Assembly: GCA_028709385.1 (NCBI GenBank)
Contig: JAQVXD010000005.1
Location: 1-64,000 of the forward strand
DNA: 64,000 nt
Source: Fermentimonas sp.
GTDB taxonomy: Bacteria; Bacteroidota; Bacteroidia; Bacteroidales; Dysgonomonadaceae
Reading direction: 5' to 3'
Shown here: positions 10,028 through 18,947 of the stretch, one piece after another
Numbering within the stretch: the first letter of the stretch is position 1
Layout: every line of letters begins with the position of its first letter
Program-made: the position numbers and the translations under genes
The notes under the pieces: model-generated
What the model saw: the letters and a program-made list of their open reading frames with translations, nothing else
Database searches by the model: none
Told to the model about the DNA's origin: nothing

Positions 10028-12535
10028 ATGAATAAATTTATAATTCTCTATCTAACTGCTTTTTCTTTAATCTTTGTTTCATGTAAAGAAGCAAAACCCA
10101 GAAGTGTTAGCAGTTTTAATGAAGGCTGGACTTTTCAGCAGGCTGATTTTACCGAAGCCTCTTCTATTGATTTTAATGATGATGAGTGGCGTAAGTTAGA
10201 TTTACCTCACGACTGGTCGATTGAGGGTGAATTTAGTGAAGATCACCCTGCAGGTAGTGGAGGGGGTGCTCTTCCCGGAGGTATCGGATGGTACAGAAAA
10301 ACATTTCATATTGACAGAAAACTGGAAGATAAGAAAGTGTTTATCGATTTTGACGGAGTTTATATGAATTCCGAAGTCTGGATTAACGGTCATTATCTGG
10401 GAAAAAGGCCTTTTGGGTATATTTCATTTAGATATGATCTGACTCCATACCTTTATTTTGGAAAAGAAAATACAATTGCCGTTAGGGTAGATAACAGTTT
10501 ACAACCCAACTCTCGCTGGTATTCGGGAAGCGGAATTTACAGGAATGTGTGGTTAACGGTAGTCAACCCCTTATATGTGGATCTTTGGGGAACATTTGTT
10601 ACTACACCTGAAGTGAATGAGGAGAGTGCAATTGTCAATGTTGATACAAGACTAAAAAATGAAACTGGAGAAGATATTTTATTTAAATTGAGAACAACAG
10701 TTATTGATGATGCGGGGAAAATAATCGCTTCAACTGAATCCGAAGAACAAATTAAAGCGGGACTAACTGGTGATGTTTCTCAAAATTTAAATTTAAATAA
10801 CCCGGAAAGTTGGACAATAGACAGGCCTTATTTATACTCAGTGGAAAGTGAAGTGGTTGTCAACGGAAAAATAATTGACAACTATACAACCCCTCTTGGT
10901 GTCAGATCATTTTCTTTTGATCCTGTGAAAGGTTTCTTTCTAAATGGCGAAGCCACAAAAATCAAGGGTGTATGTATGCATCACGATTTAGGATATTTGG
11001 GAGCTGCTGTTAACAAGAGAGCAATTGAACGACAATTGGAAATACTTAAGGAGATGGGGGTAAATGGAATACGTACTGCTCATAATCCTCCCGCACCTGA
11101 GCTTCTTGAATTGTGTGACAAGATGGGGTTTATCGTGATGAACGAAACTTTTGATATCTGGAGGAAGAAAATGACTGAGTATGATTATTCGCTTCATTTT
11201 AACGAATGGCATGAGAGAGATCTTACAGATCACATTCTTCGCGATCGAAACCACCCTTCAGTATTCATGTGGAGTATTGCAAATGAGGTGATGGAGCAAT
11301 GGACCCATGCTGAAATGGATACTATTGACCTTAAAATGGCCAATATACTTCTTAACCTTCAGAGAAACGATATGGATCAGTCGGCTCTAGATGAAGGATT
11401 AAGCGTAAATTCGATGTTAACACAAAAGTTAACAGGTATTGTAAAGAGCCTGGACCCTACCCGACCTGTTACTGCAGGTAATAATGAAACTAATCCATGG
11501 AATCATCTTTTATTGGCCGATACACTTGATATTATCGGAATAAATTATCATTTGGAGGATTTTGACAGTGTAAAAGCACGATATACGGAAAAGCCTTTTA
11601 TTGCAACAGAAACTACGTCAGCTCTTGCAACCAGAGGATATTACCGTATGCCCTCTGATTCTGCTTACATATGGCCGGTGAGGTGGGATATCCCATTTTA
11701 TGATTCAACATTATCATGCTCCTCTTATGATAATAGCCATGTACCATGGGGTTCAACGCATGAAGAGACGTGGCGAAAGGTAAAGAATAATGATTATGTA
11801 AGTGGTATGTACATCTGGACCGGATTCGATTACCTTGGTGAACCTACTCCTTTTTGGTTCCCTGCAAGGAGCTCTTATTTTGGCATAGTTGATCTGGCAG
11901 GTTTCCCAAAGGATGCTTACTACTTTTACAAGTCGGAATGGACTGATGAAACTATGTTACATGTTTTTCCACATTGGAACTGGGAACCCGGGCAGGATAT
12001 TGATATTTGGGCATATTATAATAATGCAGATGAAGCTGAACTTTTTCTCAATGATGTTTCACAAGGCATCAGGAGTAAAAATGATAATTCTTTCCATGTT
12101 TCGTGGAGACTTACTTTCGAACCCGGAACAATTAAGGTTGTAACACGTAAGAGTGGAAAAGATGTGCTGACAAAAGAAATACACAGTGCAGGGATGCCTT
12201 ATCAGATAAGGTTAACTCCGGATAGAAGTATTATAAATAATGATGGAGTTGATTTAAGTTTCGTTTCCGTTGAAGTTTTAGATAAAAATGGAAACCTTTG
12301 TCCCAATGCTGATAATTTTATTCATTTTGAACTTTCCGGAAATGGTAAAATTGCCGGAGTTGATAATGGCAACCCTGTAAGTCTGGAGAGTTTTAAATCA
12401 CCCCAAAGGAAAGCATTCTATGGTAAATGTCTGGTGGTAATTCAAAGTGGGAAAGAGAATGAAACCTTGCGTTTAAAAGCATTTTCAGATAATCTCAAAA
12501 GCTCTGAAGTTAGTATTATGGTTAATAATATGTAG
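10028..12535 (+). CDS. Glycoside hydrolase family 2, beta-galactosidase type, lipoprotein
   Basis: This 835-residue enzyme has a lipoprotein signal (LIFVSC, Cys 19). The GH2 sugar-binding domain (LPHDWSIEGEF, GGIGWYRKTF) is followed by the immunoglobulin-like domain and the TIM barrel. Catalytic residues are visible: acid/base Glu 420 in SIANEVMEQ and nucleophile Glu 528 in FIATETTSAL. C-terminal beta domains of the DUF4982 type follow (HVFPHWNWEPGQDIDIWAYY). Many PUL GH2 enzymes of this layout are beta-galactosidases, but beta-glucuronidase or another specificity cannot be excluded. It sits between GH31 and an oxidoreductase and is probably periplasmic or outer-membrane anchored. Confidence 0.9.
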   Translation: MNKFIILYLTAFSLIFVSCKEAKPRSVSSFNEGWTFQQADFTEASSIDFNDDEWRKLDLPHDWSIEGEFSEDHPAGSGGGALPGGIGWYRKTFHIDRKLEDKKVFIDFDGVYMNSEVWINGHYLGKRPFGYISFRYDLTPYLYFGKENTIAVRVDNSLQPNSRWYSGSGIYRNVWLTVVNPLYVDLWGTFVTTPEVNEESAIVNVDTRLKNETGEDILFKLRTTVIDDAGKIIASTESEEQIKAGLTGDVSQNLNLNNPESWTIDRPYLYSVESEVVVNGKIIDNYTTPLGVRSFSFDPVKGFFLNGEATKIKGVCMHHDLGYLGAAVNKRAIERQLEILKEMGVNGIRTAHNPPAPELLELCDKMGFIVMNETFDIWRKKMTEYDYSLHFNEWHERDLTDHILRDRNHPSVFMWSIANEVMEQWTHAEMDTIDLKMANILLNLQRNDMDQSALDEGLSVNSMLTQKLTGIVKSLDPTRPVTAGNNETNPWNHLLLADTLDIIGINYHLEDFDSVKARYTEKPFIATETTSALATRGYYRMPSDSAYIWPVRWDIPFYDSTLSCSSYDNSHVPWGSTHEETWRKVKNNDYVSGMYIWTGFDYLGEPTPFWFPARSSYFGIVDLAGFPKDAYYFYKSEWTDETMLHVFPHWNWEPGQDIDIWAYYNNADEAELFLNDVSQGIRSKNDNSFHVSWRLTFEPGTIKVVTRKSGKDVLTKEIHSAGMPYQIRLTPDRSIINNDGVDLSFVSVEVLDKNGNLCPNADNFIHFELSGNGKIAGVDNGNPVSLESFKSPQRKAFYGKCLVVIQSGKENETLRLKAFSDNLKSSEVSIMVNNM

Positions 12536-12589
12536 GTGTTTTTATTTAAATTATTTATAATAGACCTTAGACATTTTGAAAATTATCTC

Positions 12590-12597
12590 TATATTTG
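12590..12597 (+). promoter_or_regulatory. TAnnTTTG-type -7 element before the Gfo/Idh gene
   Basis: TATATTTG matches the Bacteroidota -7 consensus and lies 52 bases before the ATG at 12650. A -33 TTTG at the usual 17-23 base distance is not present, so this is only a candidate internal promoter for the last two genes of PUL1. Confidence 0.4.
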
Positions 12598-12649
12598 TAA
12601 AAATCTATACAAACATACAAATACTTATTATAAATACACTAACTATCTT

Positions 12650-13903
12650 ATGACATCCAGAAGACAATTTTTAAAGACATTAGGCGGGGTATCTCTCCTG
12701 ACTATTGTGCCCCGGCATGTTTTGGGGAGAGGCATGATTGCTCCGAGTGATCAGCTTACTAAAGGGATTATAGGTGTTGGAGGAATGGGCCGGAGCCATA
12801 TTCCTTATGACAACACAAGAGTAGTGGCAATGTGCGATGTTGATAAAAATCACCTATCACAGGCAGCTGCAATGGTGAAGGATAAAATTAATCTTTACCA
12901 TGATTTCAGAGATCTTATAATTGATAAAAATGTTGATATTGTTCATATCGCAACTCCTCCTCACTGGCATGGTATAATGTCGGTTGAAGCTGCAAAGGCA
13001 GGTAAGGATATCTTCTGCGAAAAGCCGATGACTCGTACAATTGGTGAAGGCAAAAGAATCAGAGAGGCGGTAAAACAACACGGCAACATTTTCAGACTTA
13101 ACACCTGGTTTAGATTCAAGGATCAGTTCTACGGACTGGGTACTCCCGTGAAACCGCTGAAGAAACTTGTTGACAGCGGTATGCTGGGCTGGCCACTTAA
13201 AGTGACTATAAGTAAGCATACCGGGTTCGACTGGAAATTCTACTGGGTGGGTAAAACTGATCTTGAACCGCAGCCTGTTCCTGCTGAACTGGATTATGAC
13301 ATGTGGTTGGGACCGGCTCCTGTTAAACCATATAATGCTCATCGCGTACATAGTACATTCCGTGGCTACTGGGATTATGACGGTGGTGGCCTTGGAGACA
13401 TGGGTCAGCATTACATCGACCCTGTACAATATATGCTTGGAAAGGATAACACCAGCCCTGTGAAGGTTGAAGTTGACGCTCCTCAGCAACACTTTGATGC
13501 CGTGGGCACCTGGCGCAGCATTACTTATACATATGATGACGGTTGCCAGATTGTGCTCTGGGGTGGTGATTATGGTGAGCCTGATACCCCTTACATTGCA
13601 GGACCAAATGGTAATGTTTACAAAAACTTTGTATGTGATATACCTGACTGGGAAAAGAAACTGGCTGATTTCCCTGAACCGGAGGAGCAGAATACTGATT
13701 TTATTGAATCTATTCACAACAGGCAGAAATATGCACTGAATGAGATAAACGGACATCGCTCTGCTACAATTGTAAATATGGGGGCTGTGGCACTTCAGCT
13801 TAACAGAACGCTGGAGTTTGACCCGGTTAAGGAGTTGTTTGTAAACGATGAGGAAGCAAACAGATTTATTGACCAGCCTATGCGTGCGCCCTGGAATATC
13901 TAA
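12650..13903 (+). CDS. Gfo/Idh/MocA-family oxidoreductase with Tat signal
   Basis: I choose ATG 12650, which begins a twin-arginine signal (MTSRRQFLKTLGG). The in-frame GTG at 12536, directly after the previous stop, would bury that signal. The 417-residue protein has a dinucleotide-binding motif GVGGMG (42-47), the family's EKP motif (124-126, catalytic Lys 125 by analogy) and GDMGQHYIDP in the substrate domain. Tat export fits a protein that carries a pre-loaded NAD(P) cofactor. The next gene has DUF1080 domains, now known as 3-keto-glycoside hydrolases, and Gfo/Idh enzymes can make the 3-keto-glycosides, so a paired oxidise-then-cleave pathway is likely. The exact sugar is unknown. Confidence 0.88.
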   Translation: MTSRRQFLKTLGGVSLLTIVPRHVLGRGMIAPSDQLTKGIIGVGGMGRSHIPYDNTRVVAMCDVDKNHLSQAAAMVKDKINLYHDFRDLIIDKNVDIVHIATPPHWHGIMSVEAAKAGKDIFCEKPMTRTIGEGKRIREAVKQHGNIFRLNTWFRFKDQFYGLGTPVKPLKKLVDSGMLGWPLKVTISKHTGFDWKFYWVGKTDLEPQPVPAELDYDMWLGPAPVKPYNAHRVHSTFRGYWDYDGGGLGDMGQHYIDPVQYMLGKDNTSPVKVEVDAPQQHFDAVGTWRSITYTYDDGCQIVLWGGDYGEPDTPYIAGPNGNVYKNFVCDIPDWEKKLADFPEPEEQNTDFIESIHNRQKYALNEINGHRSATIVNMGAVALQLNRTLEFDPVKELFVNDEEANRFIDQPMRAPWNI

Positions 13904-13921
13904 CTTATAAATATTGTAATA

Positions 13922-16900
13922 ATGAGAAATATAAAGATAATTTTAATCAGTATCTGTTTTTCTTTAGTGGCAGGATTATATGCACAAATGCCTCAGGGAA
14001 GAACAAATGCTACAATTGTTGCTGATGCTCTGGCAAAACTTCCGGCTGAGACTCCGGCCGGATATAATCAGACTATTGCCGATCTGGTATCAACCGGTGA
14101 AGAGGGTTTACTTGACTTGATTAACAGGATGTATGCTCCGGGTAAAGGCAGCAACGAGACTGTTGAATATGCAATTAGCGGGTGGACACACTTTGTTGCA
14201 AAGGATGATGCTCTGCGTGCTGCTACTGCCAGTACTTTCGGAAAGGCATTAAGCAATCCTCTGGATAAGGATATAAAAGCTTATGTAATCCGTCAGATTC
14301 GTACTATAGGTGGTGATAATGATGTTGAGACTCTTTTTGGTTACCTCAAGGATGAATATCTGTCTGATCCGGCTGCTCAGGCTCTTGTGAGCATAGGAAC
14401 TGTGAAGGCTAAAACAGCGTTATTAAGCGCTCTGAACCCTTCTGCTCCGGAATCAATTAAGCTGAATTTAATCAATGCATTGGGACATACAGATTACAGT
14501 GTTGCGGAACCTGTTCTGCTTGAAATGCTGAACGGTAATCAGTCTGAAAAAATGCAGCAGGTTATCTTGACTGCTTTAGGAAATATTGGAACCAAACAGT
14601 CTTTAAAGACCCTTCGTAATTTTGCAGAGCTGTCAGATTTTGCTTATCAGAAAAACAATGCAACTGACTCATATATAACTTTGCTGGACAGATTAAACAG
14701 CAGTGAACCTAAAACTGTAAAGAAAGAGGCTGAAAGGTTACTCAAATCGGCAACCAAATCAAACAGACAGGATCTGAAAATTGCTGCAACAGGTATTCTT
14801 CTGGAGCAGCCTTCTGTTAATGCTTCCAAGTTACTTAACAATGTTATTAAAGATGGTGATCTGGCTTATCTTACCGGGGTAATGTACATATATCCTTTCG
14901 AAAATGACAGTAAGTCTGTGGAACTGATTCAAAAAGAGGTCGCATCAAACAAATCACCAAAACTGCTGACTTCACTGATTTACTGGTTGGGAGAAAATCC
15001 TACTGCGGATGCTGTTTCTCTTTTAAGCCCTCATGCAAATTCATCTGACAAAGCTGTTCAGAAAGAAGTAACACTTGCACTGGCTAAGATTGGCGGTGAT
15101 GATGCGTTGATTGCTCTTGCAGGTTTGCTCAAAAGCGGTGATGAGGAAACAGTTGCTTTTGCCAAAAATGCACTTATGAGCTTTGATGGTGATATTGCTT
15201 ATACGCTTGCATCTGTATTTAACGACTCTCAGACTGTCGGCAAAAAAGCTGTCCTTGATCTGATAGCTAATCGTAAAATGGATGATCAGTACAATTTGGT
15301 ATATAACCAGATGTTTACAGATGACAAAGAGGTGAAAGCTGCTGCAGCTAATGCACTAAAGGATGTTTCCACTGAAGAAAATCTTCCTGACCTGTTCTCT
15401 CTTCTTGAAACATCTGATGATGACTTTGTTCCGGCTTTACAGCAGGCAATTAATGCTGCACTGAAATATCTTCCTGAAGATGTGAAGATTGAGACTGTTA
15501 CAGACAGAATGAACAAATCACCTAACAGACACCTCTATTACAGTGCGCTTGCAGGAATCGGAACTGATGATGCAATAAATGAAATAACTAACGCTTATAA
15601 GAGTGAAACCGGTGCAAACAGAGATGCAGCTTTTGATGCACTTTCTAATATCAGTTCATTTCATGTGATTTACCCTCTCCTGGATGTTGTTCGTTCAAGC
15701 AAAGACAATAAGGAGATAGATAAGGTTGTCGATGCTATCATAAACGTTATTCGCAGGTCTGATGAAACGGGCACTGTTAAATACCTTTATCTGAGAGAAG
15801 CGATGGAGTTTGCTCAAAATGACAGGCAGAAAAACAGCATACTCAGACAGTTGGGCAGTACTGGCCAGTATCAGGCAATGTTTTTTGCAGCTCCTTATAT
15901 GGATGTTCCTGCGCTCAGTGAATCTGCAGCATCTGCTGTTATGAATATCGGAATTTCTAACCCGGCATTCGCAGGTGAAGTTTCAACTGCTGCCTTAAAC
16001 AAGGCGGCAAAAACACTCTCTAACCCCGATGCAGACTATCAGCGTCAGTCGATCAATAAATTCCTTTCTGAAAACCCATCTGAGGGCGGTTTTGTTTCTA
16101 TTTTCAACGGTAAAAACCTTGACGGCTGGAAGGGGCTTGTTGCTAATCCGATCGTAAGAGCAAAAATGAGCGATAAAGAGCTGGCTGCTTCACAGGCAAA
16201 AGCTGACAAACAGATGGCTATGGACTGGAAAGTTGAAGACGGTCAGATTGTTTTCGACGGCAAGGGTTATGATAATCTATGCACCGAAAAACAGTATGGT
16301 GATTTTGAAATGCTGGTTGACTGGAAAATGTACCCGGGACCGGAACCTGATGCCGGTATTTATCTTCGCGGCACTCCACAGGTGCAGATGTGGGATACAG
16401 CCAGGGTTAATGTTGGTGCACAGGTAGGTTCAGGCGGTCTGTACAACAATCAAACTCACAGGAGCACTCCGCTTAAGCTTGCCGATCAGAAGGTGGGTGA
16501 ATGGAACAGCTTCCTTATCAGAATGGTTGGAGAAAGAGTGTCTGTATGGCTGAACGGTGAACTGGTAACAGATAATGTGATTCTTGAAAATTACTGGGAC
16601 AGAAGCCAGCCTATTTTCCCTGTTGAGCAGATCGAATTACAGGCTCACGGTAGTAAAGTAGCATACAGGGATATCTACATTAAGGAGATCCCTCGTCCTG
16701 AACCATTTGTCCTTTCTGAAGAAGAGAAAGCTGAGGGCTTTAAAGTACTCTTCGACGGAACTAATCTTGATGAGTGGACAGGAAACAAGGTAGATTATAC
16801 CGTAGAGAGCGGAAATATTGTTCTCTACCCTCCTACTATAGGATCAGGCGGCAATCTTTACACTAAAGATCAATTCGACAATTTTGTATTCCGTTTCGAA

Positions 16901-17311
16901 TTCATGCTTACTCCGGGTGCTAATAACGGATTAGGTATACGTACTCCTTTAGAAGGTGATGCCGCCTACGTGGGAATGGAACTTCAGATACTGGATAATG
17001 ATGCTCCTATTTATGAGAATCTTGAAATATATCAGTATCACGGTTCTGTATATGGTGTGATTCCTGCCAAGAGAGGAGCACTCAAACCTGTAGGTGAGTG
17101 GAACTATAAGGAAGTAATTGCTGATGGTAATAACATCAAGATTACTCTTAACGGAACCACGATACTGGATGGCAATATCCGCGAAGCTTCAAAAAATGGC
17201 ACCCTTGATGGACGTGATCACCCGGGTTTACTTAACGAAACAGGACACATAGGATTCCTGGGACATGGCTCACCGGTTAAATTCAGAAATATCAGGGTTA
17301 AGGAACTATAA
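13922..17311 (+). CDS. Exported HEAT-repeat protein with two DUF1080 (3-keto-disaccharide hydrolase) domains
   Basis: This 1129-residue protein has a signal peptide ending near LYAQ. Residues from about 25 to 700 form repeated alpha-helical HEAT-like units (for example AALNKAAKTL, ALAKIGGDDALIALAGLL). Two DUF1080 domains follow, beginning near 722 (SIFNGKNLDGW) and 939 (VLFDGTNLDEW), each with the expected beta-jelly-roll signatures (GDFEMLVDWK, NNGLGIRTP). DUF1080 proteins hydrolyse 3-keto-glycosides. The gene begins 18 bases after the Gfo/Idh stop, which supports a joint pathway. The fusion is far longer than single-domain members of about 200-270 residues, and the solenoid may organise the two sites or bind a polymer. 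The local DNA looks less AT-rich than the preceding PUL genes. Confidence 0.88.
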   Translation: MRNIKIILISICFSLVAGLYAQMPQGRTNATIVADALAKLPAETPAGYNQTIADLVSTGEEGLLDLINRMYAPGKGSNETVEYAISGWTHFVAKDDALRAATASTFGKALSNPLDKDIKAYVIRQIRTIGGDNDVETLFGYLKDEYLSDPAAQALVSIGTVKAKTALLSALNPSAPESIKLNLINALGHTDYSVAEPVLLEMLNGNQSEKMQQVILTALGNIGTKQSLKTLRNFAELSDFAYQKNNATDSYITLLDRLNSSEPKTVKKEAERLLKSATKSNRQDLKIAATGILLEQPSVNASKLLNNVIKDGDLAYLTGVMYIYPFENDSKSVELIQKEVASNKSPKLLTSLIYWLGENPTADAVSLLSPHANSSDKAVQKEVTLALAKIGGDDALIALAGLLKSGDEETVAFAKNALMSFDGDIAYTLASVFNDSQTVGKKAVLDLIANRKMDDQYNLVYNQMFTDDKEVKAAAANALKDVSTEENLPDLFSLLETSDDDFVPALQQAINAALKYLPEDVKIETVTDRMNKSPNRHLYYSALAGIGTDDAINEITNAYKSETGANRDAAFDALSNISSFHVIYPLLDVVRSSKDNKEIDKVVDAIINVIRRSDETGTVKYLYLREAMEFAQNDRQKNSILRQLGSTGQYQAMFFAAPYMDVPALSESAASAVMNIGISNPAFAGEVSTAALNKAAKTLSNPDADYQRQSINKFLSENPSEGGFVSIFNGKNLDGWKGLVANPIVRAKMSDKELAASQAKADKQMAMDWKVEDGQIVFDGKGYDNLCTEKQYGDFEMLVDWKMYPGPEPDAGIYLRGTPQVQMWDTARVNVGAQVGSGGLYNNQTHRSTPLKLADQKVGEWNSFLIRMVGERVSVWLNGELVTDNVILENYWDRSQPIFPVEQIELQAHGSKVAYRDIYIKEIPRPEPFVLSEEEKAEGFKVLFDGTNLDEWTGNKVDYTVESGNIVLYPPTIGSGGNLYTKDQFDNFVFRFEFMLTPGANNGLGIRTPLEGDAAYVGMELQILDNDAPIYENLEIYQYHGSVYGVIPAKRGALKPVGEWNYKEVIADGNNIKITLNGTTILDGNIREASKNGTLDGRDHPGLLNETGHIGFLGHGSPVKFRNIRVKEL

Positions 17312-17346
17312 GAATTAACACTCCTTTTATAGTATAAATCAACTCA

Positions 17347-17383
17347 CGGCAGGGAAACATTTTAGTTTCCTTGCCGTTTTTTT
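17347..17383 (+). terminator. Strong intrinsic terminator ending PUL1
   Basis: Twelve-base arms (17347-17358 and 17365-17376) pair with one G-T wobble around a 6-base loop. Seven T residues follow (17377-17383). It sits 35 bases after the DUF1080 gene and before the convergent crcB, so it closes the PUL1 transcript. Confidence 0.9.
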
Positions 17384-17424
17384 ATGAGAAAAAAATAAAA
17401 ATGTTGGGCTGAGACACGTACGAA

Positions 17425-17799
17425 TTACACCGTTAGCTTCATACCTCCCCATACTGCCAGTAAACCCAATATTACACTTGACAAAGTATATATTGCAAAC
17501 AAATCCCACTGATTGGTTTCAATCAAGCGCAGATTTTCAAAAGCAAAAGTAGAGAATGTAGTATATCCGCCGCAGAATCCCACGATAAAAAGCAATCGGA
17601 ACGACTGATTATCGGGCTGGTGCGCAAGCATCCATCCGGCTAAAATTCCAATAATGAAACAACCTGTAATATTCACTGCAAGTGTACCTGCAAAAGTCAA
17701 TTCAGGACTTGCATATCTTATTACTAAACGGGAAACAATAAACCTAAAGATACTTCCAATACCTCCGCCAATACCTACATAAAGAATATCCTTCCACAT
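17425..17799 (-). CDS. crcB: Fluoride channel/exporter CrcB (Fluc)
   Basis: The 124-residue protein has four hydrophobic helices and the family signatures GGGIGSIFRF at the start, the central NITGCFIIG and the GFCGGYTTFSTF motif that lines the fluoride path. Fluc proteins work as dual-topology dimers that let fluoride leave the cytoplasm. It is a single gene, convergent with PUL1 and divergent from the ECF transporter gene. I found no convincing fluoride riboswitch in its short leader. Confidence 0.95.
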   Translation of the reverse strand: MWKDILYVGIGGGIGSIFRFIVSRLVIRYASPELTFAGTLAVNITGCFIIGILAGWMLAHQPDNQSFRLLFIVGFCGGYTTFSTFAFENLRLIETNQWDLFAIYTLSSVILGLLAVWGGMKLTV

Positions 17800-17821
17800 A
17801 TTTGTGTAGTTTTGTTGATTG

Positions 17822-17829
17822 CAAAGTTA
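17822..17829 (-). promoter_or_regulatory. TAnnTTTG-type -7 element of crcB
   Basis: On the minus strand TAACTTTG lies about 23 bases before the crcB start. No TTTG was found at the usual -33 distance, so this is a partial match only. Confidence 0.4.
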
Positions 17830-17913
17830 TTGATAAAAGTATATATTCCTTGTTTTTGCGTTTTTTAAATAAAAAATAACAACCTATCTCAGCATTAAAC
17901 GACTTTTTATGCA

Positions 17914-17921
17914 TAGATTTG
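17914..17921 (+). promoter_or_regulatory. TAnnTTTG-type -7 element before the ECF S-component gene
   Basis: TAGATTTG matches the -7 consensus and lies 58 bases before ATG 17980. A matching -33 element is not evident. It would drive the transporter, phosphoribosyltransferase and receptor genes. Confidence 0.4.
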
Positions 17922-17979
17922 TAACTTACGTTAAATGATAGCACATGAATTAAATTTAACAATATAATAAAGACACACT

Positions 17980-18489
17980 ATGGCTACAACTGCGAAACTT
18001 TACACTCTAAGCTTAAACAACACAAAAACATACCTGATTGCCACGGTATTTATTGTCGGCAACCTACTGTTGCCTCAGCTTGCACATTTGGTTCCTCAAG
18101 GCGGATTTATTTTTCTGCCAATTTATTTCTTCACGTTAATTGCTGCTTATAAGTATGGTATTCATGTTGGACTGCTCACTGCAATACTCTCTCCACTTGC
18201 CAACAGTATTATTTTTGGTATGCCTCCTGTAGCAGTTCTGCCGGCAATTATGATCAAATCGGCTATACTTGCTGTAGCTGCTGCAATGGCTGCTAAACAT
18301 TTTGGTAAAGTATCATTGCTTGGCATTTTGCTGGCAATACTTGCATACCAGTTTATCGGCACAGGTATTGAGTGGGCAATGACACAAAACTTCCAGGTTG
18401 CTGTTCAGGATTTCCGTATCGGTGTTCCGGGAATGTTAATCCAGTTGATTGGAGGCTATTTTGTTCTTAAAGCTTTGTCTAAAGTCTGA
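17980..18489 (+). CDS. ECF-type transporter S component (substrate-specific membrane subunit)
   Basis: This 169-residue integral membrane protein has about five or six hydrophobic helices (FIFLPIYFFTLIAAYKYG, LLTAILSPLANSIIFG, SAILAVAAAMAAKHFG). The pattern and size fit S components of energy-coupling-factor importers, which bind a vitamin or metal-like solute and need the shared EcfA/A'/T module encoded elsewhere. It is followed by a phosphoribosyltransferase and a TonB receptor, suggesting the same solute is brought across both membranes and then modified. The solute cannot be read from the sequence. Confidence 0.75.
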   Translation: MATTAKLYTLSLNNTKTYLIATVFIVGNLLLPQLAHLVPQGGFIFLPIYFFTLIAAYKYGIHVGLLTAILSPLANSIIFGMPPVAVLPAIMIKSAILAVAAAMAAKHFGKVSLLGILLAILAYQFIGTGIEWAMTQNFQVAVQDFRIGVPGMLIQLIGGYFVLKALSKV

Positions 18490-18545
18490 GTTAAGTGTTG
18501 ATTACAATCAAAAACACCTGACTTACACAGCTTTAATTGTATAAA

Positions 18546-18947
18546 ATGATAGATTATAAATCATTTGAAGATGTTATGCAACGGTTTCGTGAAATCCAAT
18601 TTCACGAAACTTTCGATATGATAGTTGCTATTGCAAACGGCGGGATTATTCCAGCCGCGATCATCAATCAGAAGTTGAACATAGAGATGCAACTATTAAA
18701 AATAAACTTGCGCGACCCCAACCAGAAGCCAAAGTATGACACTCCCAAATTGATTTCACCAATAGAATTCGAATTTAGGGATAAAAATATTCTTTTGGTT
18801 GAAGATCGCATAAAAACAGGGGCGACTGTACAATTCGCCATCGATCTTTTACATGGTGCCAGGCAAATTAAAACATTCGCTGTAAACGGAAAAGCAGATT
18901 ATTCGCTTTACGATGAGTCATGCTTCAAATTTCCCTGGATAATATGA
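18546..18947 (+). CDS. Small phosphoribosyltransferase-like protein
   Basis: ATG 18546 is chosen over the TTG at 18537. The 133-residue protein has the type I phosphoribosyltransferase layout: an early AIANGGIIPA loop and the PRPP-binding segment ILLVEDRIKTGATV (82-95). It is short for the family and has Glu-Asp-Arg in the PRPP loop where paired acidic residues are usual. Such enzymes attach a base to ribose-5-phosphate and thereby trap nucleobases inside the cell. Its stop overlaps the next start by ATGA (18944-18947), so it is translationally coupled to the receptor. The substrate base is unknown. Confidence 0.75.
   Translation: MIDYKSFEDVMQRFREIQFHETFDMIVAIANGGIIPAAIINQKLNIEMQLLKINLRDPNQKPKYDTPKLISPIEFEFRDKNILLVEDRIKTGATVQFAIDLLHGARQIKTFAVNGKADYSLYDESCFKFPWII

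Noticed and set aside
12536-12649. Gfo/Idh start at GTG 12536
   Set aside because: It would put 38 unrelated residues before a good Tat signal, and a promoter-like element lies inside this stretch.
12857-13756. 299-residue reading frame on the minus strand
   Set aside because: It lies entirely inside the Gfo/Idh gene, shows no family features and is a shadow frame.
17800-17979. Fluoride riboswitch before crcB
   Set aside because: The leader from the candidate promoter to the start is only about 20 bases and no conserved fluoride-aptamer segments are visible on either strand.
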